64,000 bases of DNA from Corallococcus sp. NCRR (GTDB taxonomy: Bacteria; Myxococcota; Myxococcia; Myxococcales; Myxococcaceae), in contig NZ_CP114039.1 in assembly GCF_026965535.1 (NCBI RefSeq), forward strand, positions 310,001 through 374,000, read 5' to 3'. Numbering within the stretch: the first letter of the stretch is position 1; each line of letters opens with the position of its first letter. Position numbers and translations under genes: made by a program. The notes beneath the pieces were generated by a model. The model was not told the DNA's origin. It did not search any database and saw only the letters and a list, made by a program, of their open reading frames with translations. Shown here in pieces: positions 35,623 to 43,585 of the stretch.

Positions 35623-36063
35623 ATGGCCATCGCCAACGAATCGCGTCAGGAAGAGCACAACATGCAGGAGCACCACGGCGCCGGGCGCTACGTGGTCATC
35701 TGGATTGCCCTGCTCGTGCTGACGCTCGTCACCGTTTTCACCGGCCGCATGCACCTGCCTGACTTCGGTCTGGTGCTCGCGCTCATCATCGCCAGCGTGA
35801 AGGGCACGCTGGTGGCGCTGTACTTCATGCACCTGTCGGAGCACCAGGGCGCCAACCGCCTGGTGTTCGGCGTGTCCATCCTGTTCGTGGTGCTGCTCAT
35901 CGGCTTCTCGCTGATGGACCTCGGCACCCGCTTCCGTCTGGCCAACCCGCCGGGGTCGCAGTACAGCGACCTGCAGGCGGTGGACATCGGCGCGAACCCG
36001 GTGGAAGGCCGCACGGGTGGCCACCAGCAGCTGCAGAAGCAGAACCACGAGACGCACGAGTAG
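35623..36063 (+). CDS. coxD: Cytochrome c oxidase subunit IV (caa3 type)
   Basis: 146 residues with three membrane helices (about 22-42, 49-68 and 82-101), including ASVKGTLVALYFMHL, the common motif of prokaryotic subunit IV. The C-terminal tail is polar and Gln/His-rich. It is the last gene of the respiratory operon, 32 bases before a strong terminator. Confidence 0.9.
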   Translation: MAIANESRQEEHNMQEHHGAGRYVVIWIALLVLTLVTVFTGRMHLPDFGLVLALIIASVKGTLVALYFMHLSEHQGANRLVFGVSILFVVLLIGFSLMDLGTRFRLANPPGSQYSDLQAVDIGANPVEGRTGGHQQLQKQNHETHE

Positions 36064-36094
36064 CCCGCGTCCCTCGCGGTCCCCTGAAGCACGA

Positions 36095-36135
36095 ACGCGG
36101 CGCCCGGGATTCTTCCCTGGCGCCGCGTCGCTTTT
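36095..36135 (+). terminator. Intrinsic terminator closing the act-cox operon
   Basis: A perfect 10-base stem (ACGCGGCGCC at 36095-36104, GGCGCCGCGT at 36119-36128) with an inner GGGA-TTCT-TCCC pairing, then CGCTTTT. It is the most convincing terminator on the plus strand of the window. Confidence 0.85.
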
Positions 36136-36154
36136 GGCGGGCGGGGCTACCGGA

Positions 36155-37204
36155 CTACAGGGCGACGGTCAGGTTGAAGGAGAGCGCCGTGTCGGTGGAC
36201 ACCTTGCCCGGGGGCGGAGCGCTGTCGGACTTCACGAGGAAGCCCACGCCCAGGGCCAGCGCGTCCGTGAGGCTCGCCATCACTTGCGTCTGGCTGCTGA
36301 AGAGGACGCGCGAGTCGGAGATGACGCTGACCAGGATCTCCGCGTCCTCCTGGAAGGTGATGTCCTTGGAGAGGCCGTAGCGGAACATGGCGCCGAAGCG
36401 CGGGCCGCCCAGGTCCACGTCGGCCAGGTCCACGCGCGTCGGGTAGTACTGGAAGCGCAGTTCGCGCGCGTAGCGGAAGGCGAAGTCGGTGCGCAGGATG
36501 GCCTCGTTCGTGCCGGTCTTCGTGTCCTTCTTGGTGTCGAACCAGAGGATGCCGGCACCGGCTTCACCGTAGGGCCGCGCCTCGATGCTCTTGATGTGGT
36601 CCGTGTCCGCGCCGGCCAGCAGGTAGCCGCTGATCTCCTGCGTGAAGCGGCGGTCCCCACGCAGCTCGACGCCGGCGTTGAGGGCCACCACCTGGGACAG
36701 GGACTCCACCTCCCCTTCCACCTCGGGCGGGCGGCTGCGGCCGTACGCGCCGTAGGCCTTCACGGAGTAGATCCACTTTTCCGTCTTGCGCAGCGCGCTG
36801 GCCAGGCCGCTGACGGTCAGCGTGGACGCGTTGCCGGTGAGGGAGATGAGGCTCAGGCCCACGCTGACGTCCCAGGTGCTGGGCTTCGCGGGGGCGGTCG
36901 CGGCGGCGGCCTCGGGGACGGGCGCGGGAGGCGGGGCGATGGGCCCGCGCGCGGTCACCTCGGCCAGCTTCTCGATGGCCTCGGCGAGCCGGGCGCTGGC
37001 CTCGGCGGCGCGCTCCGCGGCGAGGGCGGCGCGCTCGGCGGCGGCGGCCGCGCGCTCGGCGGCGGGGGCGTCCTCGGGGAGGGCGGGCGGGGCGGGCGGC
37101 GCCGGAGCGCGGACGGCGGACGGGGGCGGCGGGGCGGCGGGACGCGGGGCCGGCGGCGTCTGGGATTGCAGTGACGAGGCGAGCAGCAGCGCAACGGGGA
37201 GCAT
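36155..37204 (-). CDS. DUF481-type outer membrane beta-barrel protein
   Basis: 349 residues. A signal peptide (about 1-15) is followed by a Pro/Ala-rich linker and an Ala/Glu/Arg heptad-like segment (about 48-85) probably forming a coiled coil. The barrel part (about 110-349) has the DUF481 (YdiY-like) features WDVSVGLSLISLTGNAST, many alternating strands, and a terminal beta strand LSFNLTVAL ending without extra residues. DUF481 proteins are salt- or stress-linked outer membrane proteins of unknown function. It converges on the act-cox terminator. Confidence 0.83.
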   Translation of the reverse strand: MLPVALLLASSLQSQTPPAPRPAAPPPPSAVRAPAPPAPPALPEDAPAAERAAAAAERAALAAERAAEASARLAEAIEKLAEVTARGPIAPPPAPVPEAAAATAPAKPSTWDVSVGLSLISLTGNASTLTVSGLASALRKTEKWIYSVKAYGAYGRSRPPEVEGEVESLSQVVALNAGVELRGDRRFTQEISGYLLAGADTDHIKSIEARPYGEAGAGILWFDTKKDTKTGTNEAILRTDFAFRYARELRFQYYPTRVDLADVDLGGPRFGAMFRYGLSKDITFQEDAEILVSVISDSRVLFSSQTQVMASLTDALALGVGFLVKSDSAPPPGKVSTDTALSFNLTVAL

Positions 37205-37372
37205 CGAGGTTCCTTGGGGTGAGGCAGGTGCGGCAGCGGACCTGCAAGGGAGCGTGGAAGGGCCGGCTCCCTTTCCGGCGCGAACTTCTTAGCGCCGTGG
37301 GACAGGGAGCGTCTTCACCTTCTAGGCTCGAAATGCGGTCCCTTCCTGGACCCGGTACGTGAGGACCCGCCC

Positions 37373-38047
37373 TTGAGGCCCACTCCCCTGCTTCCGCTGC
37401 TGTTCGCGCTGTCGTCCTGGCCCGCCGTCGCCCTCGCGGCACAGAAGGTCACCGTTCCGGTGGACGTGGGCGTGGGGCCGGCGGTGTTCGTGTTCTCCGG
37501 CCCCATCGCGGACGACCAGCTCCTGCACACGGGGCTGAAGCTGTCGGTGGACGCGGTGCTGGACAAGGAGTGGCTGCGCAAGAACCAGCGCGCGATTCCC
37601 GCGCGCTACCGGAAGCAGGCGAAGCAGATGGACGAGATCCGGATCTCGCCGTCCATCTTCATCCCGGACTCGTTCATCATCTCGCCGAAGTACCGCGACA
37701 CGGGGATGTACGGCGTGACGTTCAAGCCGCTGGGGCTGGGGGTGCCGCTGTCGTCCAGTCCGGTGCGCTTCAAGCTGGGCGTGGGGCTGGTGTTGACGTA
37801 CGCGTACATCTTCTCCGACACGCTGCCGGACACGCACTTCCTGCGGCCCGGGGCGAGCCTGGGCGCGGACCTGGAGTTCCAGTTGGCGAAGAGCTTCCTC
37901 GTCAGCGTGGGCTGGGAGTCCACGTTCTACGTGCCGCAGGAGCTGGGCGGGCTGGGGCTGCCGGACTCACTGGGGGACGGCATCTTCCACGTGGGGCAGG
38001 CGTACCTGCAGCTGCATTTCCGGTTCCCATACACCACGACGCTGTAG
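37373..38047 (+). CDS. Outer-membrane-type beta-barrel protein, unknown
   Basis: 224 residues from a TTG at 37373; no in-frame ATG or GTG fits. A signal peptide (MRPTPLLPLLFALSSWPAVALAA) leads to a beta-rich protein with alternating hydrophobic strands and a C-terminal aromatic strand (YLQLHFRFPYTTTL). I do not recognise the family. It stands divergent from the DUF481 gene across a short shared promoter region, so both may be envelope proteins under common control. Confidence 0.7.
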   Translation: MRPTPLLPLLFALSSWPAVALAAQKVTVPVDVGVGPAVFVFSGPIADDQLLHTGLKLSVDAVLDKEWLRKNQRAIPARYRKQAKQMDEIRISPSIFIPDSFIISPKYRDTGMYGVTFKPLGLGVPLSSSPVRFKLGVGLVLTYAYIFSDTLPDTHFLRPGASLGADLEFQLAKSFLVSVGWESTFYVPQELGGLGLPDSLGDGIFHVGQAYLQLHFRFPYTTTL

Positions 38048-38090
38048 GGCTCGCGCGAGGGCGGCGCCCGTGGCTAGCGTGCCCGGCACC

Positions 38091-39047
38091 ATGTCCCTCG
38101 TCCTCGCCACCGACGCGCAGAAGGCGCAGCGCGATGCCGTCACCCATGCCGCGTGGGGTTCGCCCCTGAGCGTGCCGCAGTACCAGGAGCGCGAAGCGCG
38201 GCTGCGCGCGCACCCGTGGAGCCGCGAAGGCATGAACACGTGGCTGTGGCTGGCGGATGACGGCCAGGTGCTGGCGTCGTGCGAGACCTTCCACACGGAC
38301 AGCTTCCTGCGGGGCGCGGACGGACAGCTGACGCAGGGGGACAGCTACGCCATCGCCAGCGTGTACACGGAGGAGCACCTGCGCGGCCGGGGACACGCCA
38401 CGCGGATGATGGACGCCGTCGCCGCGGAGCTGGAGCGGGTGGCGCCGCGGCCGCACTCGGTGGTCCTGTTCTCCGACGTCGGGGCGCCGCTGTATCGCCG
38501 GTCGGGCTACGTGGAGGTGCCCGCGTGGGACTGGCACCTGGACGCGGCGGATGCGCCGGGGGGACGGCCCGTGGATGGGGGGCTCCAGGAGACGGACGTG
38601 GCGGGGGCGCTCGCGCGGATGCGCCGGCCGGACGTGCCCTTCTTCCTGTGGCCTGGCGCCGCGCAGGTGGACTGGCACCTGGAGCGGGAGCGCATCTACG
38701 CGGACCTGCTCGCGCGGCCCCGGCCGCGGACGTGCGGCGCGGTGGTGGGTGAGTCCACCGCGCTGTGGACGATGAACGCGCGCTACGGCCAGTTGGTGGT
38801 GCTGATGCTGGACGCGCGGGACGCCTCCGCGGCGGAAGCACTGCTCACGGAGGCGCGCCGCGTGGCACACCATGCGGGACTCGAGCGCGTGGTGTGGTGG
38901 GAGGAGCCCACGACGGCGCCACTGCTCGGCGGAGTCCCCGGCGCGGTCCGCGTGGAGCGGGACGGGTCGCTGCCCATGCTGCGGCCTCTGCGCCCGGGGC
39001 TGCCTCCAGCGCCGGAGGTCCCCTTCCCTCGCGCCCTGTGGGTGTGA
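38091..39047 (+). CDS. LYC1-like GNAT N-acetyltransferase
   Basis: 318 residues from the ATG at 38091; the upstream start at 38070 is less likely. The N-terminal GNAT fold shows the acetyl-CoA loop in ASVYTEEHLRGRGHATRMMDAV (about residues 86-107) and the FSDVGAPLYRRSGY strand. The C-terminal half, rich in Trp/Pro with a late VVWWEEPT segment, resembles the fungal LYC1 (lysine N6-acetyltransferase) layout. Lysine acetylation is thus possible but not shown. The TAGCGT ten bases before the ATG could be a -10 element of a leaderless transcript. Confidence 0.7.
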   Translation: MSLVLATDAQKAQRDAVTHAAWGSPLSVPQYQEREARLRAHPWSREGMNTWLWLADDGQVLASCETFHTDSFLRGADGQLTQGDSYAIASVYTEEHLRGRGHATRMMDAVAAELERVAPRPHSVVLFSDVGAPLYRRSGYVEVPAWDWHLDAADAPGGRPVDGGLQETDVAGALARMRRPDVPFFLWPGAAQVDWHLERERIYADLLARPRPRTCGAVVGESTALWTMNARYGQLVVLMLDARDASAAEALLTEARRVAHHAGLERVVWWEEPTTAPLLGGVPGAVRVERDGSLPMLRPLRPGLPPAPEVPFPRALWV

Positions 39048-39159
39048 GCTTCGCGGCCAGGGCGGCGGTCTGGCTTCCCACCGCCGGCCTGGTGGGAACG
39101 GAGGCACCCGCCCCAACCCGGATGTGTCAGGCGGCGACAGGTCCCCTAGGATGCGCCCC

Positions 39160-40296
39160 ATGGCCGAGCGAAGGCGCATCATCGAGGGCTCCTGGAACTG
39201 CACGTCCTGCGGCGCCAAGAACATCCCTGCCCGTCACAAGAACTGCCCCTCCTGCAACAACCCGCGGGAGCTCACCGGCAAGGAGTCCGAGTTCGACTTC
39301 GGTGACGTGGACGCGGCCTCCGGCAAGTCCACCCGCGAGGGCGTCACCGACGAACAGGCCCTGGACATGGCCGGCGCTGGCGAGGACTGGTTCTGCGCTT
39401 ACTGCGGCGCGGCCAACCGGGGCGACGGCAAGCGCTGCCGCCAGTGCTCCGCCGAACGGGGCTCGGATGCGAAGGCCGCGCCGCTCGCGGACCTGGGCCC
39501 CAAGGTGCCGCCGAAGCCCGCGCCCAAGCCCCGCTTCGGGAAGGTGGCGCTCATCATCGTGGGCGTCTTGAGCTCGTGCTGCCTGGGCACCTGCGCGGTG
39601 GGCATCTGGGGCAACATGAAGCATGAAATCAAGGGCGAGGTGGTGGCCACGAACTGGCGCCGCGCCCTGGTGCAAGAGCGCTTCGTCCCGGAGACGCGCA
39701 CGGGCTGGCGGGACGAGCTGAGCACCACCTCGCCGCGCATGCCGGTGAACGGCGCGGGCGAGGTCGCGGGCGTGACGAACATCCGCGACTGCGCTTCCCG
39801 CCAGCGCGGCACCCGCCGGGTGGCGGACGGCACCCAGCGCGTTTGCCGGACGAAGACGCGCAAGGTGGCCTGCGGCACCGAGGAGAAGTGCACCCGTCGC
39901 GACAAGGGCAACGGCTTCGCCGAGGAGGTCTGCCACGACGTGACGAAGTACTGCAACGAGTCCTACGAGGACTGCGACACGGAGACGCGCTACCGCAACG
40001 AGCCCGTCTACGCGCAGCAGTGCGCCTACGACACGTACGTGTGGAAGCCGGTGGACACGCGCGAGCTCAAGGGCACGGAGGGGCCGCCGCGCTGGCCGGA
40101 GCTCACCGCCGGGCCGAACGAGCGGTTGCGGCGCGAGGAGGACTACACCGTGCTCGTGCGCTACGACGACGACGGCGTGAAGCAGCACGAGGTGAAGCCC
40201 ACGCGCGAGGACGAGTTCGTCGCGTGGAAGAAGGGCCAGGGCGTCACGCTCACCGTGACGAACCTGGGCAAGGTGGAGCAGGCCGTCCGCCGCTGA
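39160..40296 (+). CDS. Membrane protein with two RanBP2-like zinc fingers
   Basis: 378 residues from the ATG at 39160; an ATG at 39151 is equally in frame. Two short fingers are visible: WNCTSCGAKN...NCPSC (about 13-33) and WFCAYCGAANRGDGKRCRQC (about 73-92). The second matches W-x-C-x2-C-x3-N-x6-C-x2-C of RanBP2-type fingers; the first has one extra residue. A Pro/Lys linker and one membrane helix (about 128-150, rich in Cys) follow. The outer part (about 160-300) is rich in Cys and Arg with repeated RTKTRKVACGTEEKC-like pieces. Function unknown; no enzyme motif is seen. Confidence 0.8.
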   Translation: MAERRRIIEGSWNCTSCGAKNIPARHKNCPSCNNPRELTGKESEFDFGDVDAASGKSTREGVTDEQALDMAGAGEDWFCAYCGAANRGDGKRCRQCSAERGSDAKAAPLADLGPKVPPKPAPKPRFGKVALIIVGVLSSCCLGTCAVGIWGNMKHEIKGEVVATNWRRALVQERFVPETRTGWRDELSTTSPRMPVNGAGEVAGVTNIRDCASRQRGTRRVADGTQRVCRTKTRKVACGTEEKCTRRDKGNGFAEEVCHDVTKYCNESYEDCDTETRYRNEPVYAQQCAYDTYVWKPVDTRELKGTEGPPRWPELTAGPNERLRREEDYTVLVRYDDDGVKQHEVKPTREDEFVAWKKGQGVTLTVTNLGKVEQAVRR

Positions 40297-40320
40297 GAGC
40301 AGCACCGCTCGAGGAGTCTC

Positions 40321-40623
40321 ATGGAGTGCACCTGCTGTGGCGCCTGCTGCGTGGCGCCGGACATCGCCGCGCTGGACAAGCCGCTGGGGCTGCGGTGCCC
40401 GCACCTGGGCGCGGACAACCTGTGCACCGTGTACGAGCGGAGGCCCCAGGTGTGCCGGGACTACGCGGCGGATGAGGTGTGCCGCCGCATCGAGGCCCCC
40501 ACGCTGGAGGAACGCGTGAACAACTACCTGGCGCTGTTCCAGCTCACCGCGGAGGCGGAGGCCGTGCGCGAATCCGGCTGCGCCTCCATGCGGATGGCGC
40601 GCGCCCTCCGGGAGCGGAAGTGA
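40321..40623 (+). CDS. YkgJ-type cysteine cluster protein
   Basis: 100 residues. The N-terminal CTCCGACC, LRCPHL, NLCTVYERRPQVCRDY cysteine pattern defines the family (formerly UPF0153), which probably holds a zinc or iron-sulfur cluster. The role is unknown. The stop overlaps the hydrolase start as GTGA. Confidence 0.88.
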   Translation: MECTCCGACCVAPDIAALDKPLGLRCPHLGADNLCTVYERRPQVCRDYAADEVCRRIEAPTLEERVNNYLALFQLTAEAEAVRESGCASMRMARALRERK

Positions 40624-41594
40624 CCTTCCAACCCACCGAGCCGTTCGTCCCCGCGCCAGGCATTCGCGGCGCGCACGCGCAGACCATCTACGCGTCGCTC
40701 GTGCGCCCCACGCGCGTGCCGCCGCTGCGCCGGGAGCGGAAGGACCTGCCGGACGGGGACTTCGTCGACCTGGACACCTTCGACGGGCCCAAGGGCGCGC
40801 CGCACGTGGTGGTGCTGCACGGCCTGGAGGGGTCCTCGCAGGCGGGCTACGTCACGGAGGTGCTGCGGGGCGCGGCGAAGCGCGGCTGGGGCGCCACGGC
40901 GATCAACTTCCGCTCGTGCAGCGGGGAGCCGAACCGGCTGGCCCGGGCGTACCACTCCGGGGACACGGCGGACACGCTGCTGGTGATGGCGGACGTGCGC
41001 GAGCGCATCACCGGACCGATGCTCGCGGTGGGCTTCTCCCTGGGCGCCAACGTGCTGTGCCGGCTGCTGGAGGAGACGGGCGATCAGGCGCCGGTCGTGG
41101 CCGCCGCGTCCATCAGCGCGCCGTACGACCTGGACGCGTGCTGCCGCAAGCTGGATGGCGGCAGCGGCTACCACTGGCTCTACCGCGAGCGGTTCCTGCG
41201 CACGCTCAAGAGCAAGGCCCGCGCGAAGTTGCAGCGCTTCCCGGGCGCGTTCGACGGGACCCGCATGGAGGCGGCGCGCACCATCCGGGGCTACGACGAC
41301 GTGGTCACCGGGCCGCTGCATGGCTTCCGGGACGCGGAGCACTACTACCGGGAGGCGTCCTCGGGGCCCAGGCTCGCGGACATCCGCCGGCCCACGCTGC
41401 TCTTGAGCTCTGCGGATGATCCGATGCTGGAGGCGCCGGTGATTCCGCCTTCCGCGCGGGACAACCCGCTCCTCAGCGTGGTGCTGACCGAGCAGGGCGG
41501 CCACGTGGGCTTCGTCGCGGGCAGCGTGCTCCGTCCCTACTTCTGGGCGGAGGCGCAGGCGCTCACGTTCTTCGAGCGGGTGCTCGCCGGCTGA
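40620..41594 (+). CDS. YheT-type alpha/beta hydrolase
   Basis: 324 residues from a GTG at 40620 within the previous stop. GIRGAHAQTIYASLVRP near the N-terminus, the oxyanion segment VVLHGLEGSSQAGY, the FRSCSGEPNRLARAYHSGDT strand and the nucleophile elbow GFSLGANVLCRLL mark the YheT/ABHD1 subgroup. The acid is probably in SSADDPML, and the His in EQGGHVGFV. The substrate is unknown; related proteins act on esters and lipids. Confidence 0.9.
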   Translation: MTFQPTEPFVPAPGIRGAHAQTIYASLVRPTRVPPLRRERKDLPDGDFVDLDTFDGPKGAPHVVVLHGLEGSSQAGYVTEVLRGAAKRGWGATAINFRSCSGEPNRLARAYHSGDTADTLLVMADVRERITGPMLAVGFSLGANVLCRLLEETGDQAPVVAAASISAPYDLDACCRKLDGGSGYHWLYRERFLRTLKSKARAKLQRFPGAFDGTRMEAARTIRGYDDVVTGPLHGFRDAEHYYREASSGPRLADIRRPTLLLSSADDPMLEAPVIPPSARDNPLLSVVLTEQGGHVGFVAGSVLRPYFWAEAQALTFFERVLAG

Positions 41595-42266
41595 TCAGCC
41601 GAAGAAGAAGGTGAGGCCGAGTTTTCCGGACGGCTGAACCTTGCGCATCATCCACGACTGCGTCTCCACGGGAGACAGCGAGTCGCGGAAGGGCTCGTCC
41701 AGCTTCTGGAGGCTGGGGACGTCCATCTCCATGAAGCTCATGCCGCCGCGCACGAAGAAGCTGAGGCGGCGGGTGGCGTTGAACTCCAGGCCCACGTGCG
41801 TGCTGATGTACGTGTAGCCCACGCGCTCCATGGAGGACGTGGGCAGCTGCGTGCGATCCGCGAGCCTCCGGTTCAGCGTCTTCGTGCTCGCGGCCTGCGC
41901 GTGTCCGAACTCCCATGAGAACGAGGGAGAGACCTTGCCCTTGAGAGGGAGCAGCGTGAGGCCCGCGCGCAGGGCGCCTCGCAGACCGTTGTGCGCGCCA
42001 CCGAGGTGGATTCGCAGGTGCTGCGAGGGCCGGAGGACGCCGGAGAGTCCCGCGCCTTCGGGCATGCCCGCGTCGAGCATCAGACCGAAGGGCGCCAGCC
42101 GCTCCGGATCATTCATGCGGCGCCGGCCTTCGCCCTGCTGTGCCTGAGCCTGCGGCAACTGCACCTGCGGTGCGCTCTGGGCAATGGCCGTGTGGGCCGC
42201 CAGGACCGCTACCGCCGCGGTGACGATGGACACCGCTCCCATGAGGCTTCTCCCCGTTCCAGACAT
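41595..42266 (-). CDS. Secreted beta-rich protein, unknown
   Basis: 223 residues from the ATG at 42266. A second ATG at 42242 has a better GGGGAG spacing, and either gives a signal peptide (GAVSIVTAAVAVLAAHTAIAQS). The mature part has alternating strands, a Met-rich stretch and a C-terminal strand ending in Phe-Phe-Phe-Gly, consistent with a small outer membrane barrel. The frame stays open upstream to 42692, into the tandem repeat region, probably only because that strand has no stop codons. It is divergent from the lipoprotein at 43586, with the repeat array between them. Confidence 0.65.
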   Translation of the reverse strand: MSGTGRSLMGAVSIVTAAVAVLAAHTAIAQSAPQVQLPQAQAQQGEGRRRMNDPERLAPFGLMLDAGMPEGAGLSGVLRPSQHLRIHLGGAHNGLRGALRAGLTLLPLKGKVSPSFSWEFGHAQAASTKTLNRRLADRTQLPTSSMERVGYTYISTHVGLEFNATRRLSFFVRGGMSFMEMDVPSLQKLDEPFRDSLSPVETQSWMMRKVQPSGKLGLTFFFG

Positions 42267-43585
42267 CGCGGCCACGCGCGATGAGATTTGCGAGGTACGC
42301 CGGCCCCTGGGAGCACCCACTCTCCGAGACCCGGCTGCGTGTTGCTCCCCCCGACCCGCCACACCACTCCCGCCACTGCCACACGTCCGGTGCTGACTGT
42401 CGCGTCGCCTCGATGCCGCCTCCGGCTGGATCGCGAAGCTCTCGCACCGCCACGTCTTTGATTCACGGCCCTTCACGTCTCCCATCCGGCGACCGCGACT
42501 GTCTTTGCCGGACTCCCCCAAACTGCGCACTGCTCCGTCCCGCCGCCCAGCCCCGTCCTGCGACCTGCCTGCTGCCTTGCTCGACCGCGCGACCTGCTGC
42601 CCCCCGGTGCCACGCGATGCGAGGTGATGCGCACTGCCCCTGATCCACCGTGCTGCGTGCTGCCCCGACCCGCCCGTCCTGCCCCGTTCCACCGTGCTGC
42701 GTGCTGCCCCGACCCGCCCGTCCTGCCCCGTGCTGCCTTTGCTGCCCCGACCCGCCCTACCCCGTACCGCCTTTGCTGCCCCGTCCCGCCCAACCCCGTA
42801 CTGCCTTTGCTGCCCCGACCCGCCCTACCCCGTCCTGCGTGCTGCCCCGTCCCGCCCAACCCCGTACCGCCTTTGCTGCCCCGACCCGCCCTACCCCGTC
42901 CTGCGTGCCGCCCCGTCCCGCCCAACCCCGTACCGCCTTTGCTGCCCCGACCCGCCCTACCCCGTCCTGCGTGCCGCCCCGACCCGCCCGTCCTGCCCCG
43001 TGCTGCCCCAACCCGCCCAACCCCGTCCTGCCTTTGCTGCCCCGTGCTGCCCCGTACCGCCTTTGCTGCCCCGACCCGCCCGTCCTGCCCCGTTCCACCG
43101 TGCTGCCCCGTCCTGCCCTTGCTGCCCCGACCCGCCCTACCCCGTCCTGCCTTTGCTGCCCCGACCCGCCCTACCCCGTCCTGCCTTTGCTGCCCCGACC
43201 CGCCCTACCCCGTCCTGCGTGCTGCCCCGACCCGCCCGTCCTGCCCCGTGCTGCCTTTGCTGCCCCGACCCGCCCTACCCCGTCCTGCGTGCTGCCCCGT
43301 CCTGCGTGCTGCCCCGTCCCGCCCTGTTCCCCCCGAAGCAGTGCGGCTTCCCCCCCACCGACTCCGTCCCCCCCACCGTGCTGCCCGTTCCTGCTGCCGG
43401 GGTGCCTAAGCATTCGCCGTGCCGACGCTCCTTCACGGTATATTCCCCTGTGATATCCAGGTCTTGAGTCATCCCACCCCGCAGGGCAGTCCGGGCTGTG
43501 GGCTCGGAGCCGGAAAAAACTCCTGACCCTCCGGGGCCCCGGCCTAACGTGTGACAGCCTTGTTGACGGGATGATGGAGGAACCC
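42267..43585. other. Long intergenic region between two divergent envelope genes
   Basis: About 1.3 kb without a supported gene. 42300-42640 has C-rich sequence with degenerate pieces of the repeat that follows (such as CCCCCCGACCCGCC near 42348). 42659-43332 is the tandem array described separately. 43340-43585 returns to mixed sequence and has TATATT at 43440-43445 as a possible -10 element. Confidence 0.75.
42659..43332. repeat. Degenerate 32-34 bp tandem repeat array; each unit a G-quadruplex motif on the minus strand
   Basis: About twenty contiguous units begin GCTGCCCCG and differ by a 34-base form (ending CTTT) and a 32-base form (ending GT). They start at 42659, 42703, 42741, 42775, 42809, 42841, 42875, 42907, 42941, 42973, 43002, 43036, 43065, 43102, 43121, 43155, 43189, 43221, 43259 and 43291. 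The core is CCCCGACCCGCCCTACCCC or CCCCGTCCCGCCCAACCCC on the plus strand. A 34-base unit counts 19 C, 7 T, 6 G and 2 A. About 18 cores have four C-runs of three or more, so the minus strand has G3+ tracts with loops of 1-6 bases (for example GGGGTAGGGCGGGTCGGGG). Between 42775 and 43002 alternating 34 and 32 units make a 66-base higher-order repeat. The array is non-coding by all signs: no ribosome binding site, all three plus frames open. Confidence 0.9.

Noticed and set aside
42267..42692. N-terminal extension of the gene at 41595
   Set aside because: The extension is low-complexity, Arg/Ser/Gly-rich and precedes an otherwise clean signal peptide; starts at 42266 or 42242 are more sensible.
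42659..43332. CRISPR array
   Set aside because: Units are contiguous with no unique spacers, and no cas genes are near.
42624..43467. Three long plus-strand frames rich in Pro, Cys, Leu and Ala across the repeat array, and Gly/Arg-rich minus-strand frames
   Set aside because: The repeat simply lacks stop codons. No ribosome binding site, no signal sequence and no codon bias supports translation, and all frames are equally open.
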